64,000 nt of DNA. Source: Ktedonobacter sp. SOSP1-85. GTDB taxonomy: Bacteria; Chloroflexota; Ktedonobacteria; Ktedonobacterales; Ktedonobacteraceae. Shown here in pieces: positions 34,648-43,721 of the stretch (positions within the stretch are counted from its first letter, which is position 1; each line of letters begins with the position of its first letter). The notes under the pieces are model-generated. The model was not told the origin of the DNA and searched no databases. It saw only the letters and a program-made list of their open reading frames with translations. The stretch is from contig NZ_BNJI01000001.1 of NCBI RefSeq assembly GCF_016587415.1, forward strand, positions 744,001 to 808,000, in the 5' to 3' direction. The position numbers and the translations under genes are program-made.

Positions 34648-36144
34648 TTAACAAGGCTCTAGCGTCGTGTAAATTCCAAAGCTTTGCGCTACTTGACTGG
34701 CTCTGTGCTGTATCGCTGTCAGTACAGACGCTACCCTATCGGGCCTATCATTCTTGGCTACTTTGATCGTTACCCCGTCGTATTGATACAGCACTACTTG
34801 GAAGTCGCCTCTCTCCCTGGCTAGTTCAAAGCAACTGGCTACTATTGCCAGCTCGTACGAGCCTATAACCCTACATAGATAACTATCGATATCCTCTACA
34901 CCGTCGTATTCAATAAAACCATAGGCCCCATTGTAGCCCCCGTCGTCTCTGATCTCCTGTTTAGCCAGATTGATAGCCTGTAGTAAATCTGCAATAAGGG
35001 GATTATCAGTAAAGCGCTTCTCTTTGAGAAGAACAGGGCGTCCTTTTACCGGCTTAGCGTACCTGTTCTCGCCCTTGCCCTTCAGCGTCTTTCCACCAAA
35101 CTCCAAGGTTACTTGCCCCTCTACGTTGCTGGCTTTCATACCGTATATCGAGGAACAGACGCCCTGTTTTAATATCGGCTTGGTTATGGCCCTTAGCTCG
35201 TCTGATGTTTCCATATAATCTAACAATTCCGACCAGACAGAACCCCTTTGCTGTTGTATCTCCTGTATGCTCTCAATATTCCATAGACGAGCCACGATAC
35301 TGAGATTACAACAGGCTATATCTAGCTCTACATGGCCCTCTTCTTTGAGGAAGAAGGCCCTGCGTACTTCTTTCTTGATATTCGCTAGCCCTCCACTGCT
35401 GTATACCCTGGCCTGTTGTCCTGAAGGATGATAGAAGGGCTTAGGCATATCGCGCACTTCCTGTAGCTCTAGCTGAAGCTTTCGCCTGTCGCTTTCATCC
35501 TCATAGGGGAGGTGAGAGGCTACAGACCACGCTTCGTTGTAGTGTTTGTCTGCCAGTCCTTGAAAGAGGGTAAGAGGCAGGTTATTGAGGTCGTTTAGCA
35601 TTGCCCGGTGTACCTCCCTCATGGCCTCATTCTCGCAGAGGCTAGCTTCTACCAGGGCGTTATTTGCCTCTAGCATACGAGCGTGTACTTCTTTCTGAGA
35701 AACACGGTTATAGACTTTTCCGCTCTCCATATCGCGCCTCTTTGGTTCGTTGTCTTCGTCTAGTCGACGCTGTAAAAATTCATCTATACCAGTCTTAAGA
35801 ATGACACGGCATTTATGGTTGTCTGGTGAGTAACTAGACCAGGCCATGCCTGGTAGCACGTTCCTTCTAAAGTCTTCTAACAGCCGCTCTCCATTAAACT
35901 TACGAGGGTGTATTCTTGCGATATCAGCTAGTAGCTTGTGTGGGATAGGTATGTACCTATCAGAGTGATACTGAAGGACGATGTAGCGGAATAAGCGCCT
36001 ATACGTTGGGTTATCTCTTAGCGGTGGGTAGGTTCGTATAATCTCTTTGTACAGACTATCTCCTACCGTTAATCTCTTTACTCTATGGCTGTCGTCACTC
36101 CTCTTGTGTTCTGCCTCTAAATCGCTTATAATTGTACTTATCAA
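34648..36144 (-). CDS. Divergent family-A-like (T7 RNAP/Pol I palm) polymerase, putative
   Basis: 498 residues. The C-terminal half lines up with the core motifs of family A polymerases. ARVYSS (245-250) and LANIKKEVRRAFF match the TGRLSS...LQNIP...IRxAF stretch; HVELDIACCNLSIVARLW has the motif A Asp275; ITKPILKQGVCSSIYGMKA matches the O-helix (K322/K326...YG334-335); LYQYDGVTIKV has the motif C Asp456. No 3'-5' exonuclease domain is visible; the N-terminal 240 residues are helical and unrecognised. It could replicate the excised element or prime replication. The alignment is by eye. Confidence 0.6.
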   Translation of the reverse strand: MISTIISDLEAEHKRSDDSHRVKRLTVGDSLYKEIIRTYPPLRDNPTYRRLFRYIVLQYHSDRYIPIPHKLLADIARIHPRKFNGERLLEDFRRNVLPGMAWSSYSPDNHKCRVILKTGIDEFLQRRLDEDNEPKRRDMESGKVYNRVSQKEVHARMLEANNALVEASLCENEAMREVHRAMLNDLNNLPLTLFQGLADKHYNEAWSVASHLPYEDESDRRKLQLELQEVRDMPKPFYHPSGQQARVYSSGGLANIKKEVRRAFFLKEEGHVELDIACCNLSIVARLWNIESIQEIQQQRGSVWSELLDYMETSDELRAITKPILKQGVCSSIYGMKASNVEGQVTLEFGGKTLKGKGENRYAKPVKGRPVLLKEKRFTDNPLIADLLQAINLAKQEIRDDGGYNGAYGFIEYDGVEDIDSYLCRVIGSYELAIVASCFELARERGDFQVVLYQYDGVTIKVAKNDRPDRVASVLTAIQHRASQVAQSFGIYTTLEPC

Positions 36145-36215
36145 CTGAACAAACCTCCCATTCCACTAGCCCACACCTACGCCAATAGGTAAAGGGCTAT
36201 TTTTCTATCCACACC

Positions 36216-36425
36216 TTAGGCTCTTTGTGCAATGATCTCCAATACGTCACTACCCTTCACAATGAAGGCGCGACCAGCCTTGCTAGCTGGTATCACGCCA
36301 GCCCCTACGCGACGGTGTATGGTATAGCGCGACCTTCCAATGAAGGCCCCTACCTGTGCTAGAGAGTAGTAACGATCTCTATCTATCGCCCTGGTTGTGG
36401 TCGTCTTCTCTACTGTCGTTGTCAT
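36216..36425 (-). CDS. Excisionase-like HTH protein (MerR/Xis type)
   Basis: 69 residues: DRYYSLAQVGAFIGRSRYTIHRRVGAGVIPASKAGRAFIVKGSDVLEII is a HTH_17/excisionase-type winged helix. It is the most likely directionality factor of the element or a local repressor. Its promoter region carries the phased ACAATG repeats. Confidence 0.82.
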   Translation of the reverse strand: MTTTVEKTTTTRAIDRDRYYSLAQVGAFIGRSRYTIHRRVGAGVIPASKAGRAFIVKGSDVLEIIAQRA

Positions 36426-36444
36426 AAGTTCCCCCGTTTTTTTA

Positions 36445-36484
36445 ACAATGCTACTACAATGTCATTACAATGTACCACCATTGT
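36445..36484. promoter_or_regulatory. Helically phased ACAATG repeats between divergent genes
   Basis: ACAATG occurs at 36445, 36456 and 36467, exactly 11 bp apart, and an inverted copy CATTGT follows at 36479-36484. The site lies between the Xis-like gene (minus) and the RHH gene (plus). Two more copies, at 27074 and 27092, lie upstream of the XRE gene. This suggests one regulator acting at both promoters. Confidence 0.7.
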
Positions 36485-36630
36485 AGCATGGTAGTACCTA
36501 CTTCTGTCCACCCTAACGCCTAGGGCGTTAAAAAAACGACTTCCAACGACTTATAAAGCCGCTCCCACATCTACACGCCCTACCCCTAAAAATGCTCTCT
36601 ATCGGCCTGAAGTGTAGTAAAATAACTACT

Positions 36631-36792
36631 ATGGAAACACGAAGACATAGGGAGCCACAGACCACAATCAAAGTATGGTCTAAGACACACCAAAGACTAC
36701 GGGTGCTTGCTGCCTTGCTAGGCTTAAGCATGGTAGAGACACTTGATCGTCTGGTAAGTGAAGCTATGAAGGGAAGAGAGGGCATACAGTGA
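36631..36792 (+). CDS. Small ribbon-helix-helix-like protein
   Basis: 53 residues: METRRHREPQTTIKVWSKTHQRLRVLAALLGLSMVETLDRLVSEAMKG fits a CopG/Arc-type ribbon-helix-helix (short strand, then two helices). ATG 36631 has no ribosome site; a TAAAAT at 36618-36623 could be a -10, which would make the mRNA leaderless. ATG 36592 gives a longer but unlikely form. It is coupled to the next gene by a GTGA overlap. Confidence 0.65.
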   Translation: METRRHREPQTTIKVWSKTHQRLRVLAALLGLSMVETLDRLVSEAMKGREGIQ

Positions 36793-37181
36793 CGAAGAAA
36801 AGAGAGGCAGTAGAGCGATACTGGACATATAGCGGGGGGCTAGCATACTCACATGATAATGCGTGCTCTGATGTTATTGCAAGGGCCACAGAACAGTATG
36901 TACAGAATGGTATCACGACCTACGTAGCCCAAAAGCCAAGCTATTCGACGGCTGATGGCAATGACTATGTAGTGCTCTTTGAGTCGGGGCAAGGTACGAA
37001 GCATTATGTGCGTATCGACAGCCTGGAGAGCTATATCAGTTTCATGAGGTCGTATGCTAACTTAACGCATATCTTTGATGCTATCGTTAAGCCTCTTATT
37101 GACGAGTGGGAGAAGCTACAATCACGACGTAACGCAACCGTAGGTGGGGGCTATGGTAGAGGCCCGTCTGACATGTACTAA
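36789..37181 (+). CDS. Hypothetical protein coupled to the RHH gene
   Basis: 130 residues, start GTG 36789 overlapping the RHH stop. The sequence (YSTADGNDYVVLFESGQGTKHYVRIDSLESYISFMRSYANL...) suggests a small alpha/beta fold. The small-regulator plus partner layout recalls toxin-antitoxin pairs, but no toxin family is recognisable. Confidence 0.6.
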   Translation: MTKKREAVERYWTYSGGLAYSHDNACSDVIARATEQYVQNGITTYVAQKPSYSTADGNDYVVLFESGQGTKHYVRIDSLESYISFMRSYANLTHIFDAIVKPLIDEWEKLQSRRNATVGGGYGRGPSDMY

Positions 37182-37375
37182 CGATAACAACACACCAGGG
37201 GCTTCATTAGTGGGTTGCTGATAGCAGGAAGCCAACAATAAAGGCCCATAAACCCCCTACTAATACTATGTATCACTACGATAGGGGGGAATAAGGGGCC
37301 TATAAAGTGGGCAAAAAGAGAGGGCGTACACACTGCATACGCCCTGGTCGTGCCCTACGCTCGTCCCCCGGCTTA

Positions 37376-37457
37376 CTACACCGCTATGCGCTCTAGGAGC
37401 GTGATAAGGCGCTCTAGCTTCTCTCCAGTGAAGTCACCATAAATAACATCCCGTGAC
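37376..37457 (-). other. Displaced 3' end of the serine recombinase gene / attR side
   Basis: Read on the minus strand from the core, this segment continues the recombinase frame: ...HVQS then RDVIYGDFTG, a helical Leu/Glu/Arg-rich stretch, and a TAG stop at 37376-37378, 25 codons in all. The stretch looks like a genuine amphipathic C-terminal helix. In the integrated state it is cut off from the rest of the gene at 23747-25768 by the integration event. Confidence 0.88.
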
Positions 37458-39984
37458 AGCGGGCAACACCTTTACGTCGCTAGACGACCTGAAAAACCTG
37501 GTTGTGGGTAGCCAGTCGGCCTCTACAGGCTCCGGCTTCCCTGGCACTAGCGCCGGCGCGGGCTTCCCCGGTGCGAACACGACACAGACTTTCGCGCCCG
37601 CAAAACCAGTCAAGTTACAAGATGTCGCGACGGTGAAGGAGGATCTCTCGCCTTCGACCTCGCTTACGCGTACCAATGGGCAGCCCAGCCTGGGCATCTC
37701 ACTGGTCAAGACCACGAGCGGCAATACAGTCTCGATTTCACAGGCCGTCAATCAGGACATCACCGCACTCCAGAACAAACTGGGGCATGGTGCGAAGATC
37801 TCGGTCATCTCTGACCAGGCTCCCACTATCACCCAGTCGGTCAATGATCTGACGAGAGAGGGCCTGATCGGCGCCTTCTTCGCCATCGTGGTGATCCTAC
37901 TCTTCCTCTTCTCATTGCGCTCGACGCTGGTGACCGCGGTCTCCATTCCGCTCTCCATCGTTATCGCTTTGATCGGCCTCTACATCGGCAACTTTACCCT
38001 CAATATCCTGACTCTCGGTGGTCTAACCATCGCTGTGGGCCGCGTCGTGGATGACTCGATTGTCGTTCTGGAGAACATTTATCGTCACCTGCAAGAGGGT
38101 GAGGAGAAGAAAAGCGCCGTCCTCAATGGTGTGCGCGAGGTCGCGGGCGCGGTCACAGCCTCGACCTTGACGACCGTGGCGGTCTTCCTCCCCATTGCCT
38201 TTACAGGGCAACTGGTCGGCGAGCTCTTCCGCTCCTTCTCGGTGGCAGTAACTGTCGCCCTGCTGGCTTCCCTCTTCGTGGCCCTGACCATTATTCCAGT
38301 GCTGGCCTACTGGTTCCTCAAGGCTCCTAAAGCCGAGGTACTTGCCAAAAGACAGGAGGCAAAGAAGCATTCTGGCTCCTGGCTTGAGCGCGGCTATGTG
38401 GCGATTGTACGCTGGGTCACGGGTGCCTGGTGGCAGCGCACAGTCCTGGTTGTGGCCGCCATCGCACTCCTGGTCGTCTCATTCGCCTTTGCTGGCGGCT
38501 TGAAAACGAACCTCTTCGGTTCTTCTAACCAGGGTACCTATAGCGTCAGCCTGACGCTTCCATCTGCGACCAGCCTGGATAAGAGCGACGAGGTCGCCAA
38601 GCAGATCGAGCAATCCATCTCCGATCTCTCTGACATCAAAACCTACCAGGTAACCGTTGGCTCCGCGGGTAGCTTCTCATCGCTCTCTGGTGGTGGCGGC
38701 TCTAACGCCATTAGCTTCACCATAGTAACCAAAGACAGTGTTGATCAGACGGCCTTTGAGAAAAATCTTCGTGATCGCCTGGAGACGGATAAAAGCCTGG
38801 GGACACTGACGGTCTCCGCTGGTAACTCGGGTCCATCGAACTCCAATATTGCCATCAACATCCAGGCCAATGATGATCAGACGCTCAATGATACAACCAA
38901 GCAGGTACAGGACAGCATCTCAAACATCTCTGGCCTGGCCGATATCACCAGCAGCCTGACCTCAGCCTCTCCACAGTACAATATTGTGGTCGATTCGACT
39001 AAGGCTGGGCAGATCGGCATGACCCCCATACAGGTCGCACAGAACATCCGCCAGGTCTACTCCGGCTCGACGGTGACGCATATCACCGTGAATGGCAGCC
39101 AGCAGGATGTCGATCTCTTCGTGGGTAATCCAGCCTCGAATATCGACGCGATCAAAGCACTAAGCATTCCCACGACAACTGGCAGTGTCAAGATTGGGGA
39201 TATCGCGACGGTGACCCAGGTCAATGGGCCAACACAGATCACGCATATCGACGGCAACCGCACAGCCACGGTCAACGCGACTGTGACCGATAGCAATGTC
39301 GGCGCGGTCAGCACCAACGTGCAGCAGGCCCTGAACAAGCTGAGCCTGCCTTCTGGCGCCAAGGTCTCCCTGGGTGGTATCAGCTCCGACCAGGCTGATA
39401 CATTCCGTCAGTTGGGGCTCGCGGTACTCGTTGCGATCATGCTGGTCTATATCATCATGGTTGTGACCTTCCGCAGCCTCTTGCAGCCCGTCATTCTACT
39501 GATCTCGATTCCTTTCGCCGCGACGGGTTCGCTGATCCTGCTGCTGGCGACCGACACCCCGCTGGGTGCCGCGGCACTCATCGGCTTCCTGATGCTGGTC
39601 GGTATCGTAGTCACTAACGCCATCGTCTTGCTTGACCTGGTACGCCAGTATCGCGAGCAGGGGATGACGGCCCGCGAAGCGATTGTCGAGGGTGGGCGCC
39701 ATCGCCTGCGCCCCATTCTGATGACGGCTATCGCGACCATCCTGGCTCTGATGCCAATGGTACTGGGTATTGGTGGTGCAGGCTCGGGTGGATTCATCTC
39801 TCGCCCGCTGGCCATTGTGGTCATCGGTGGCCTGACGACCTCAACCATCCTGACCCTGATCGTGGTTCCGACGCTCTATGTCATCGCGGAGAGTGCGCGT
39901 GGTCGCTCCGGCTCCCCCACGCCTCCCCCAGCCCCGATCATCGACGAAACACCTACTTCACCTGAGGTAGCAGCCATTCGCTAA
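37453..39984 (+). pseudogene. RND efflux pump, C-terminal part (gene interrupted by integrative element)
   Basis: 841 codons of an AcrB/SwrC-like pump from the porter domain onward. TM helices of the first half (LIGAFFAIVVILLFLFSLRSTLV; ISIPLSIVIALIGLYIGNFTLNILTLGGLTIAVGRVVDDSIVVLENIYRHL carries the proton-relay Asp pair) and the whole second half (VAIMLVYIIMVVTFRSLLQP, LMLVGIVVTNAIVLLDLV) are present. The only in-frame start near the junction is GTG 37453 without a ribosome site, so it is probably silent while the element is integrated. A strong terminator follows. Confidence 0.93.
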
Positions 39985-39993
39985 ATGAAACAT

Positions 39994-40034
39994 AAAAGAA
40001 CCCTCGAAGCAGACCTGCTTCGAGGGCTCTTTTT
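39994..40034. terminator. Bidirectional terminator after the RND gene
   Basis: 12-bp perfect arms (40001-40012, 40015-40026), flanked by an A-rich side and T5, between the RND gene and the convergent KDG kinase gene. Confidence 0.92.
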
Positions 40035-40054
40035 AAATATCTGACAATACCTGA

Positions 40055-40963
40055 CTAGGCCTTATCGCGACTGTGTACATAGTCGCCCGTCTGGGAGACG
40101 ATCCGCGCGCCTACCCGTGCCCCCAGGCGCAAGGCATCGGCCAGCGCATAACCACGTAGCCAACCCGAGAGGAAACCGGCATTAAAGCCATCGCCCGCGC
40201 CTACCGGGTCAATAACCTCGGACACTGGCGTCGCGGGAACCGTGACACGCGCCTCCCCAGCCCTGGCGCAGGCCCCTTTTTCGGCTTGCTTCAATACGAC
40301 TACCTGGGCGCGAAAACCTGGCATAGGGGCAAGCACCTCTTCCTCGTTATGCGTTCCCAGGATGGCATGCGCGTCTTCGTGGCCCAGTAGCAGGATATCA
40401 GCCTGGGCCATGAGCGGAAGAAGAGCCACACGTGCAGCCTCCACGCTCCATAGGGGTGCGCGATAATTTGGATCAAAGGAGACCAGCGCGCCCGCCTCAT
40501 GTGCCAGTTCAATGGCGCGTGCCACGCTCGCCGCGCACGTCTCGCTCAGCGCGGGAGTGATACCTGTCATATGCACGATGTGCGCCCCCGCGAACATCTC
40601 CGACTTCAGGTGCTCGGGGCTGAGCCTGCTAGCAGCGGAGGCACGTCGATAATACTGCACACGCCTGGCCCCATCTGGCAGCCACTCGCGGAAGAAGACG
40701 CCTGTCTGGGCGTCCGAATCAGTCAAGAGATACGTGGTATCCACGCCCTCCTGCGCCAGCGTGGTTCGAATGCGCTGGCCAAGCGAATCATTGCCCACCT
40801 GGCTCACAAAACGCACATGATGTCCCAACTGACTCAAACCAATGGCTGTATTCGATTCAGCCCCCGCGATATCAAGCGTTAACGTGGAGACGCGATCCAT
40901 TGGGACTGGTTCGGTGGGATAGAGCACGGCCATGCACTCGCCAAGCGTTACCACATCATACAT
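40055..40963 (-). CDS. kdgK: 2-keto-3-deoxygluconate kinase (PfkB family)
   Basis: 302 residues of the ribokinase/PfkB family: VVTLGECMAVLYPTEP at the N-terminus, GAESNTAIGLSQLG, SFDPNYRAPLWS, and the anion-hole/base motif DPVGAGDGFNAGF. Phosphorylates KDG to KDPG; the specific substrate is inferred from the adjacent KDPG aldolase gene 35 bp upstream in the same operon. Together they make the lower Entner-Doudoroff or uronate branch. Confidence 0.88.
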   Translation of the reverse strand: MYDVVTLGECMAVLYPTEPVPMDRVSTLTLDIAGAESNTAIGLSQLGHHVRFVSQVGNDSLGQRIRTTLAQEGVDTTYLLTDSDAQTGVFFREWLPDGARRVQYYRRASAASRLSPEHLKSEMFAGAHIVHMTGITPALSETCAASVARAIELAHEAGALVSFDPNYRAPLWSVEAARVALLPLMAQADILLLGHEDAHAILGTHNEEEVLAPMPGFRAQVVVLKQAEKGACARAGEARVTVPATPVSEVIDPVGAGDGFNAGFLSGWLRGYALADALRLGARVGARIVSQTGDYVHSRDKA

Positions 40964-40998
40964 GAGACGCTCCCTTTAACATCAAACAGTGCTCCACC

Positions 40999-41625
40999 TT
41001 AGCGCACCGCCTCAACGGCGGCACGCGCCTGAGCCGTGATATATTCCCAATCGCCGGCCGCAACCGCCTTCGCTGAGACAAGGTTGCCACCCATAGCAAC
41101 GGCCACAGCTCCTGCATCCAGGTAGGTGCGCGCGTTCTCCGGGCTGACGCCGCCTGTCGGGACGACACGCAACTGCGGCAATGGAGCCAGGATATCCTTA
41201 ATGTATTGTGGCCCTCCCACACGCGCTGGAAAAATTTTGATAAGATCGGCTCCCGCACGATACGCGTTTAAAGCCTCGGTTGGGGTCAATGCTCCACACA
41301 AAATAGGAACTCCAACTGCTTTACAGGCTACAATGACATCAGGTACAACGACAGGAGTAACCACAAATTGAGCACCCGCAGCAATCGCCTCTTCAGCCGC
41401 ACGCGCCTCCAGCACGGAGCCAACCCCAATACTCATCTGCTCACCCAGAGCCGAGCCCACCTCAGTAATCGCCTGATTGGCACCCTTACCAGTCAACGTA
41501 AATTCTATCGCTGTGACGCCACCTGCCAGGAGCGCGCGGGCAATATCTAAGGCATTTTCATAATGCTCCAGGCGCACGATAGCGACCAGGCGACTCCGTA
41601 GGATATGTTCAAGAACAGTTGACAT
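40999..41625 (-). CDS. eda: KDPG/KHG aldolase
   Basis: 208 residues. Class I aldolase cleaving KDPG to pyruvate and glyceraldehyde 3-phosphate. Motifs: RLVAIVRLEHYENALDIARALLAGGVTAIEFT (Glu base), QFVVTPVV, and the Schiff-base Lys in GADLIKIFPA; GGVSPENARTYLDAGAVAVAMGG binds phosphate. It is first in the eda-kdgK operon. Confidence 0.94.
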   Translation of the reverse strand: MSTVLEHILRSRLVAIVRLEHYENALDIARALLAGGVTAIEFTLTGKGANQAITEVGSALGEQMSIGVGSVLEARAAEEAIAAGAQFVVTPVVVPDVIVACKAVGVPILCGALTPTEALNAYRAGADLIKIFPARVGGPQYIKDILAPLPQLRVVPTGGVSPENARTYLDAGAVAVAMGGNLVSAKAVAAGDWEYITAQARAAVEAVR

Positions 41626-41711
41626 ACTTCCCCCCTCACAATATCAATGATACATTTAATATGTCGAATGGCCATGCTAGCAGCGTATCATATTTCCTGC
41701 TACCCTGCCTA

Positions 41712-43394
41712 CTACGCACTCACAGGCAGGGTGAACCAGAAGGTCGAACCCTCACCTGGCCGGCTTTGCACGCCTGTTGTTCCTCCCAGGCGCTCCATGA
41801 TAGAGCGACAGATATACAGACCCAGGCCCAGACCAACGCCAGAACCACTGCGCACGTGAATACCCGGCACGCGGTAAAAGCGGTCCCAGAGATGTTCCTG
41901 CTGCTCCAGCTGGAGACCCGGTCCCTGATCACGCACAGAGACACGCACATGTGCCCCTTTCAGCGTGACCTCAACCGCGACGGGGTATTCCGCATCGGAA
42001 TATTTAAGCGCATTGGTGAGATAATTCGTCACCACCTGTCCAACGCGGTCAGGATCGGCCATGATCGAGATATTCTGAGTTGAGGGCATCTTCAATGTCA
42101 GCACACGTTGGGGGTGTTGCTCACGTTGTACATCGACACACTCCTGAACGATACGTGTGATGTCGCAGTGCCTGGAATGCAGTTCCAGGCGATCAGAACG
42201 CATACGGGATGCGTCCAATAAATCTCCTACCAGACGATTTTGCAGGTCCACCTGTTGCTCCGCCCGCATGAGATTCTTACTTAACGCGCCCAATACCTCA
42301 TTTTTCTGTAGAGAGACGCCCAGCAGCGGTTGCGTTGTGAACGTGCGCTTCAATTTGCGCTGCGCGATTTGCAGACTGGTCTTGGTAGCAGTTAAAGGCG
42401 TACGCAATTCATGGGCAACCACCCCGATAAAGCTATCGAGTTGAGAGAGTAGCTGTTCAATCTTCTGCCGCGCTTCTACCTGTTCAGTTATATCCACGCC
42501 AAAGATGATAATGCCATCCAGGATGCCTTGCAGGCTAAACATCGGCTGATAGTAGATATTAAAGTACTGCTTCACACGCCCGCCATCACAACGTAGATCA
42601 ACAAAGAAAGGGCGCTCCTGAAGGGATAATTCATTCCCAGTCTTCTGAACCCAATCGAGAGCCGGGATAACCTGGTGAATATCATCGTGCGTAATGACCT
42701 CACCTACCGATCTCCCAAGAATCATTGAGGCGCACATGCCAAAGCAACGAGAGGCATGGGAATTGATCAACTCAAAACGATATTCAGGCACGCTCACAAC
42801 CGCAATAGGAGTCGGTGCATGCATGAGGATATGGTAGAGAAAGCCCCTGGTAGATTCAGCGGAAACTTGCGCTCTTGTAGACTGCCGACGGGCATGCTGA
42901 GTCTGGCTGGTAAGTAGGCTCAAGCTGATGCCAATAATTGTAAACATAATCGCGCTATAGACATACTCATCATGATCAAAGGTCAATGGCATCAGCGAGG
43001 GAACGACTAAGATTGTCAATGCAAGCGTCCCCACCAGGGTAGCAAGCAAGCCGGATAGCGTTCCCCAACCCAATGAGATGAGAACAACGGCCAGGATAAT
43101 GGGAGCGCTCGCAAAGCGAAACGAAGGCAAAAAACATGTAATCAGGTACACACACCCAACCATCAAGATAGGGAGCAGCACCGCAAGAAGATACCCAACA
43201 AAAGGAGATTGTAAGGAAGGAGGAAGCCATTCGGGTGAGAATGAAGAAGACTGGAGAAAATTTTTGAGGCGCACAGTCCAGGGCACACGCTCTTTGGGAG
43301 CAGGCGAGGCGGAGCATACCAACAATTTATCGGTTTCAGGTGGTATCTCTTGACGAAAATCTGGCATTCTCTCCTGCTTAATCTGGGTAGACAT
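41712..43394 (-). CDS. Membrane-bound hybrid-sensor-like histidine kinase (DUF4118-PAS-HisKA-HATPase)
   Basis: 560 residues. Three to four TM helices (about 65-165) resemble the KdpD-type DUF4118 sensor. A PAS domain (about 190-305, PAC end IIFGVDITEQVEARQ) follows, then HisKA with the phospho-His in VVAHELRTPLTATK and HATPase_c (TNYLTNALKYSD, VRDQGPGL, GSGVGLGLGLYI). No response regulator gene is adjacent, so it is an orphan kinase. The 327 bp upstream (43395-43721) hold no gene. Confidence 0.92.
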   Translation of the reverse strand: MSTQIKQERMPDFRQEIPPETDKLLVCSASPAPKERVPWTVRLKNFLQSSSFSPEWLPPSLQSPFVGYLLAVLLPILMVGCVYLITCFLPSFRFASAPIILAVVLISLGWGTLSGLLATLVGTLALTILVVPSLMPLTFDHDEYVYSAIMFTIIGISLSLLTSQTQHARRQSTRAQVSAESTRGFLYHILMHAPTPIAVVSVPEYRFELINSHASRCFGMCASMILGRSVGEVITHDDIHQVIPALDWVQKTGNELSLQERPFFVDLRCDGGRVKQYFNIYYQPMFSLQGILDGIIIFGVDITEQVEARQKIEQLLSQLDSFIGVVAHELRTPLTATKTSLQIAQRKLKRTFTTQPLLGVSLQKNEVLGALSKNLMRAEQQVDLQNRLVGDLLDASRMRSDRLELHSRHCDITRIVQECVDVQREQHPQRVLTLKMPSTQNISIMADPDRVGQVVTNYLTNALKYSDAEYPVAVEVTLKGAHVRVSVRDQGPGLQLEQQEHLWDRFYRVPGIHVRSGSGVGLGLGLYICRSIMERLGGTTGVQSRPGEGSTFWFTLPVSA

Positions 43395-43721
43395 GGGCGG
43401 TTCACTCCCTGGAATAATGAGCTAACACTGAAGCATATATGCGTACTCTCATCAAAAAGATCAGACATACAAGCAAAGGGCTTTTATGCACTCGAATCAA
43501 CAGAAGGGCAACACACTACTGATGCAAGGTCAACTACTATGTTATAAAGCTTTCTCGACATTTTTTATTCATAGGACAATGATTAAGGTCCTTGCTTAGC
43601 CATTTTGGTTACCACCTTCAAAGTACTAAGCTTACTCGTATGTTAGCCAATGTGAGGAACACGCTTTCCAGAGCATATATACACAAAGAGATCAAACTTC
43701 CTCCGTGCAGAAAGGGTATAT

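Larger units (their letters stand above)
23751..37457. mobile_element. 13.7 kb integrative element inserted in an RND pump gene
   Basis: Both ends carry the trinucleotide gac (23751-23753 and 37455-37457), the only duplication. One unit is 13,704 bp. Three independent checks support the ends: deleting the element restores the RND gene in frame; joining its ends extends the recombinase frame by 25 codons; and the joined ends form an attP-like site with 7-bp inverted arms AAGTCAC/GTGACTT 18 bp from the core on each side. Base composition is visibly more AT-rich than the flanks. Contents: serine and tyrosine recombinases, small regulators, a polymerase-like gene, a membrane/HTH protein with a DNA motif array, and cargo. 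No phage structural genes are seen. Confidence 0.92.

Noticed and set aside
23751..37457. Prophage interpretation
   Set aside because: No terminase, portal, capsid, tail or lysis gene is recognisable; content fits a plasmid-like integrative element.
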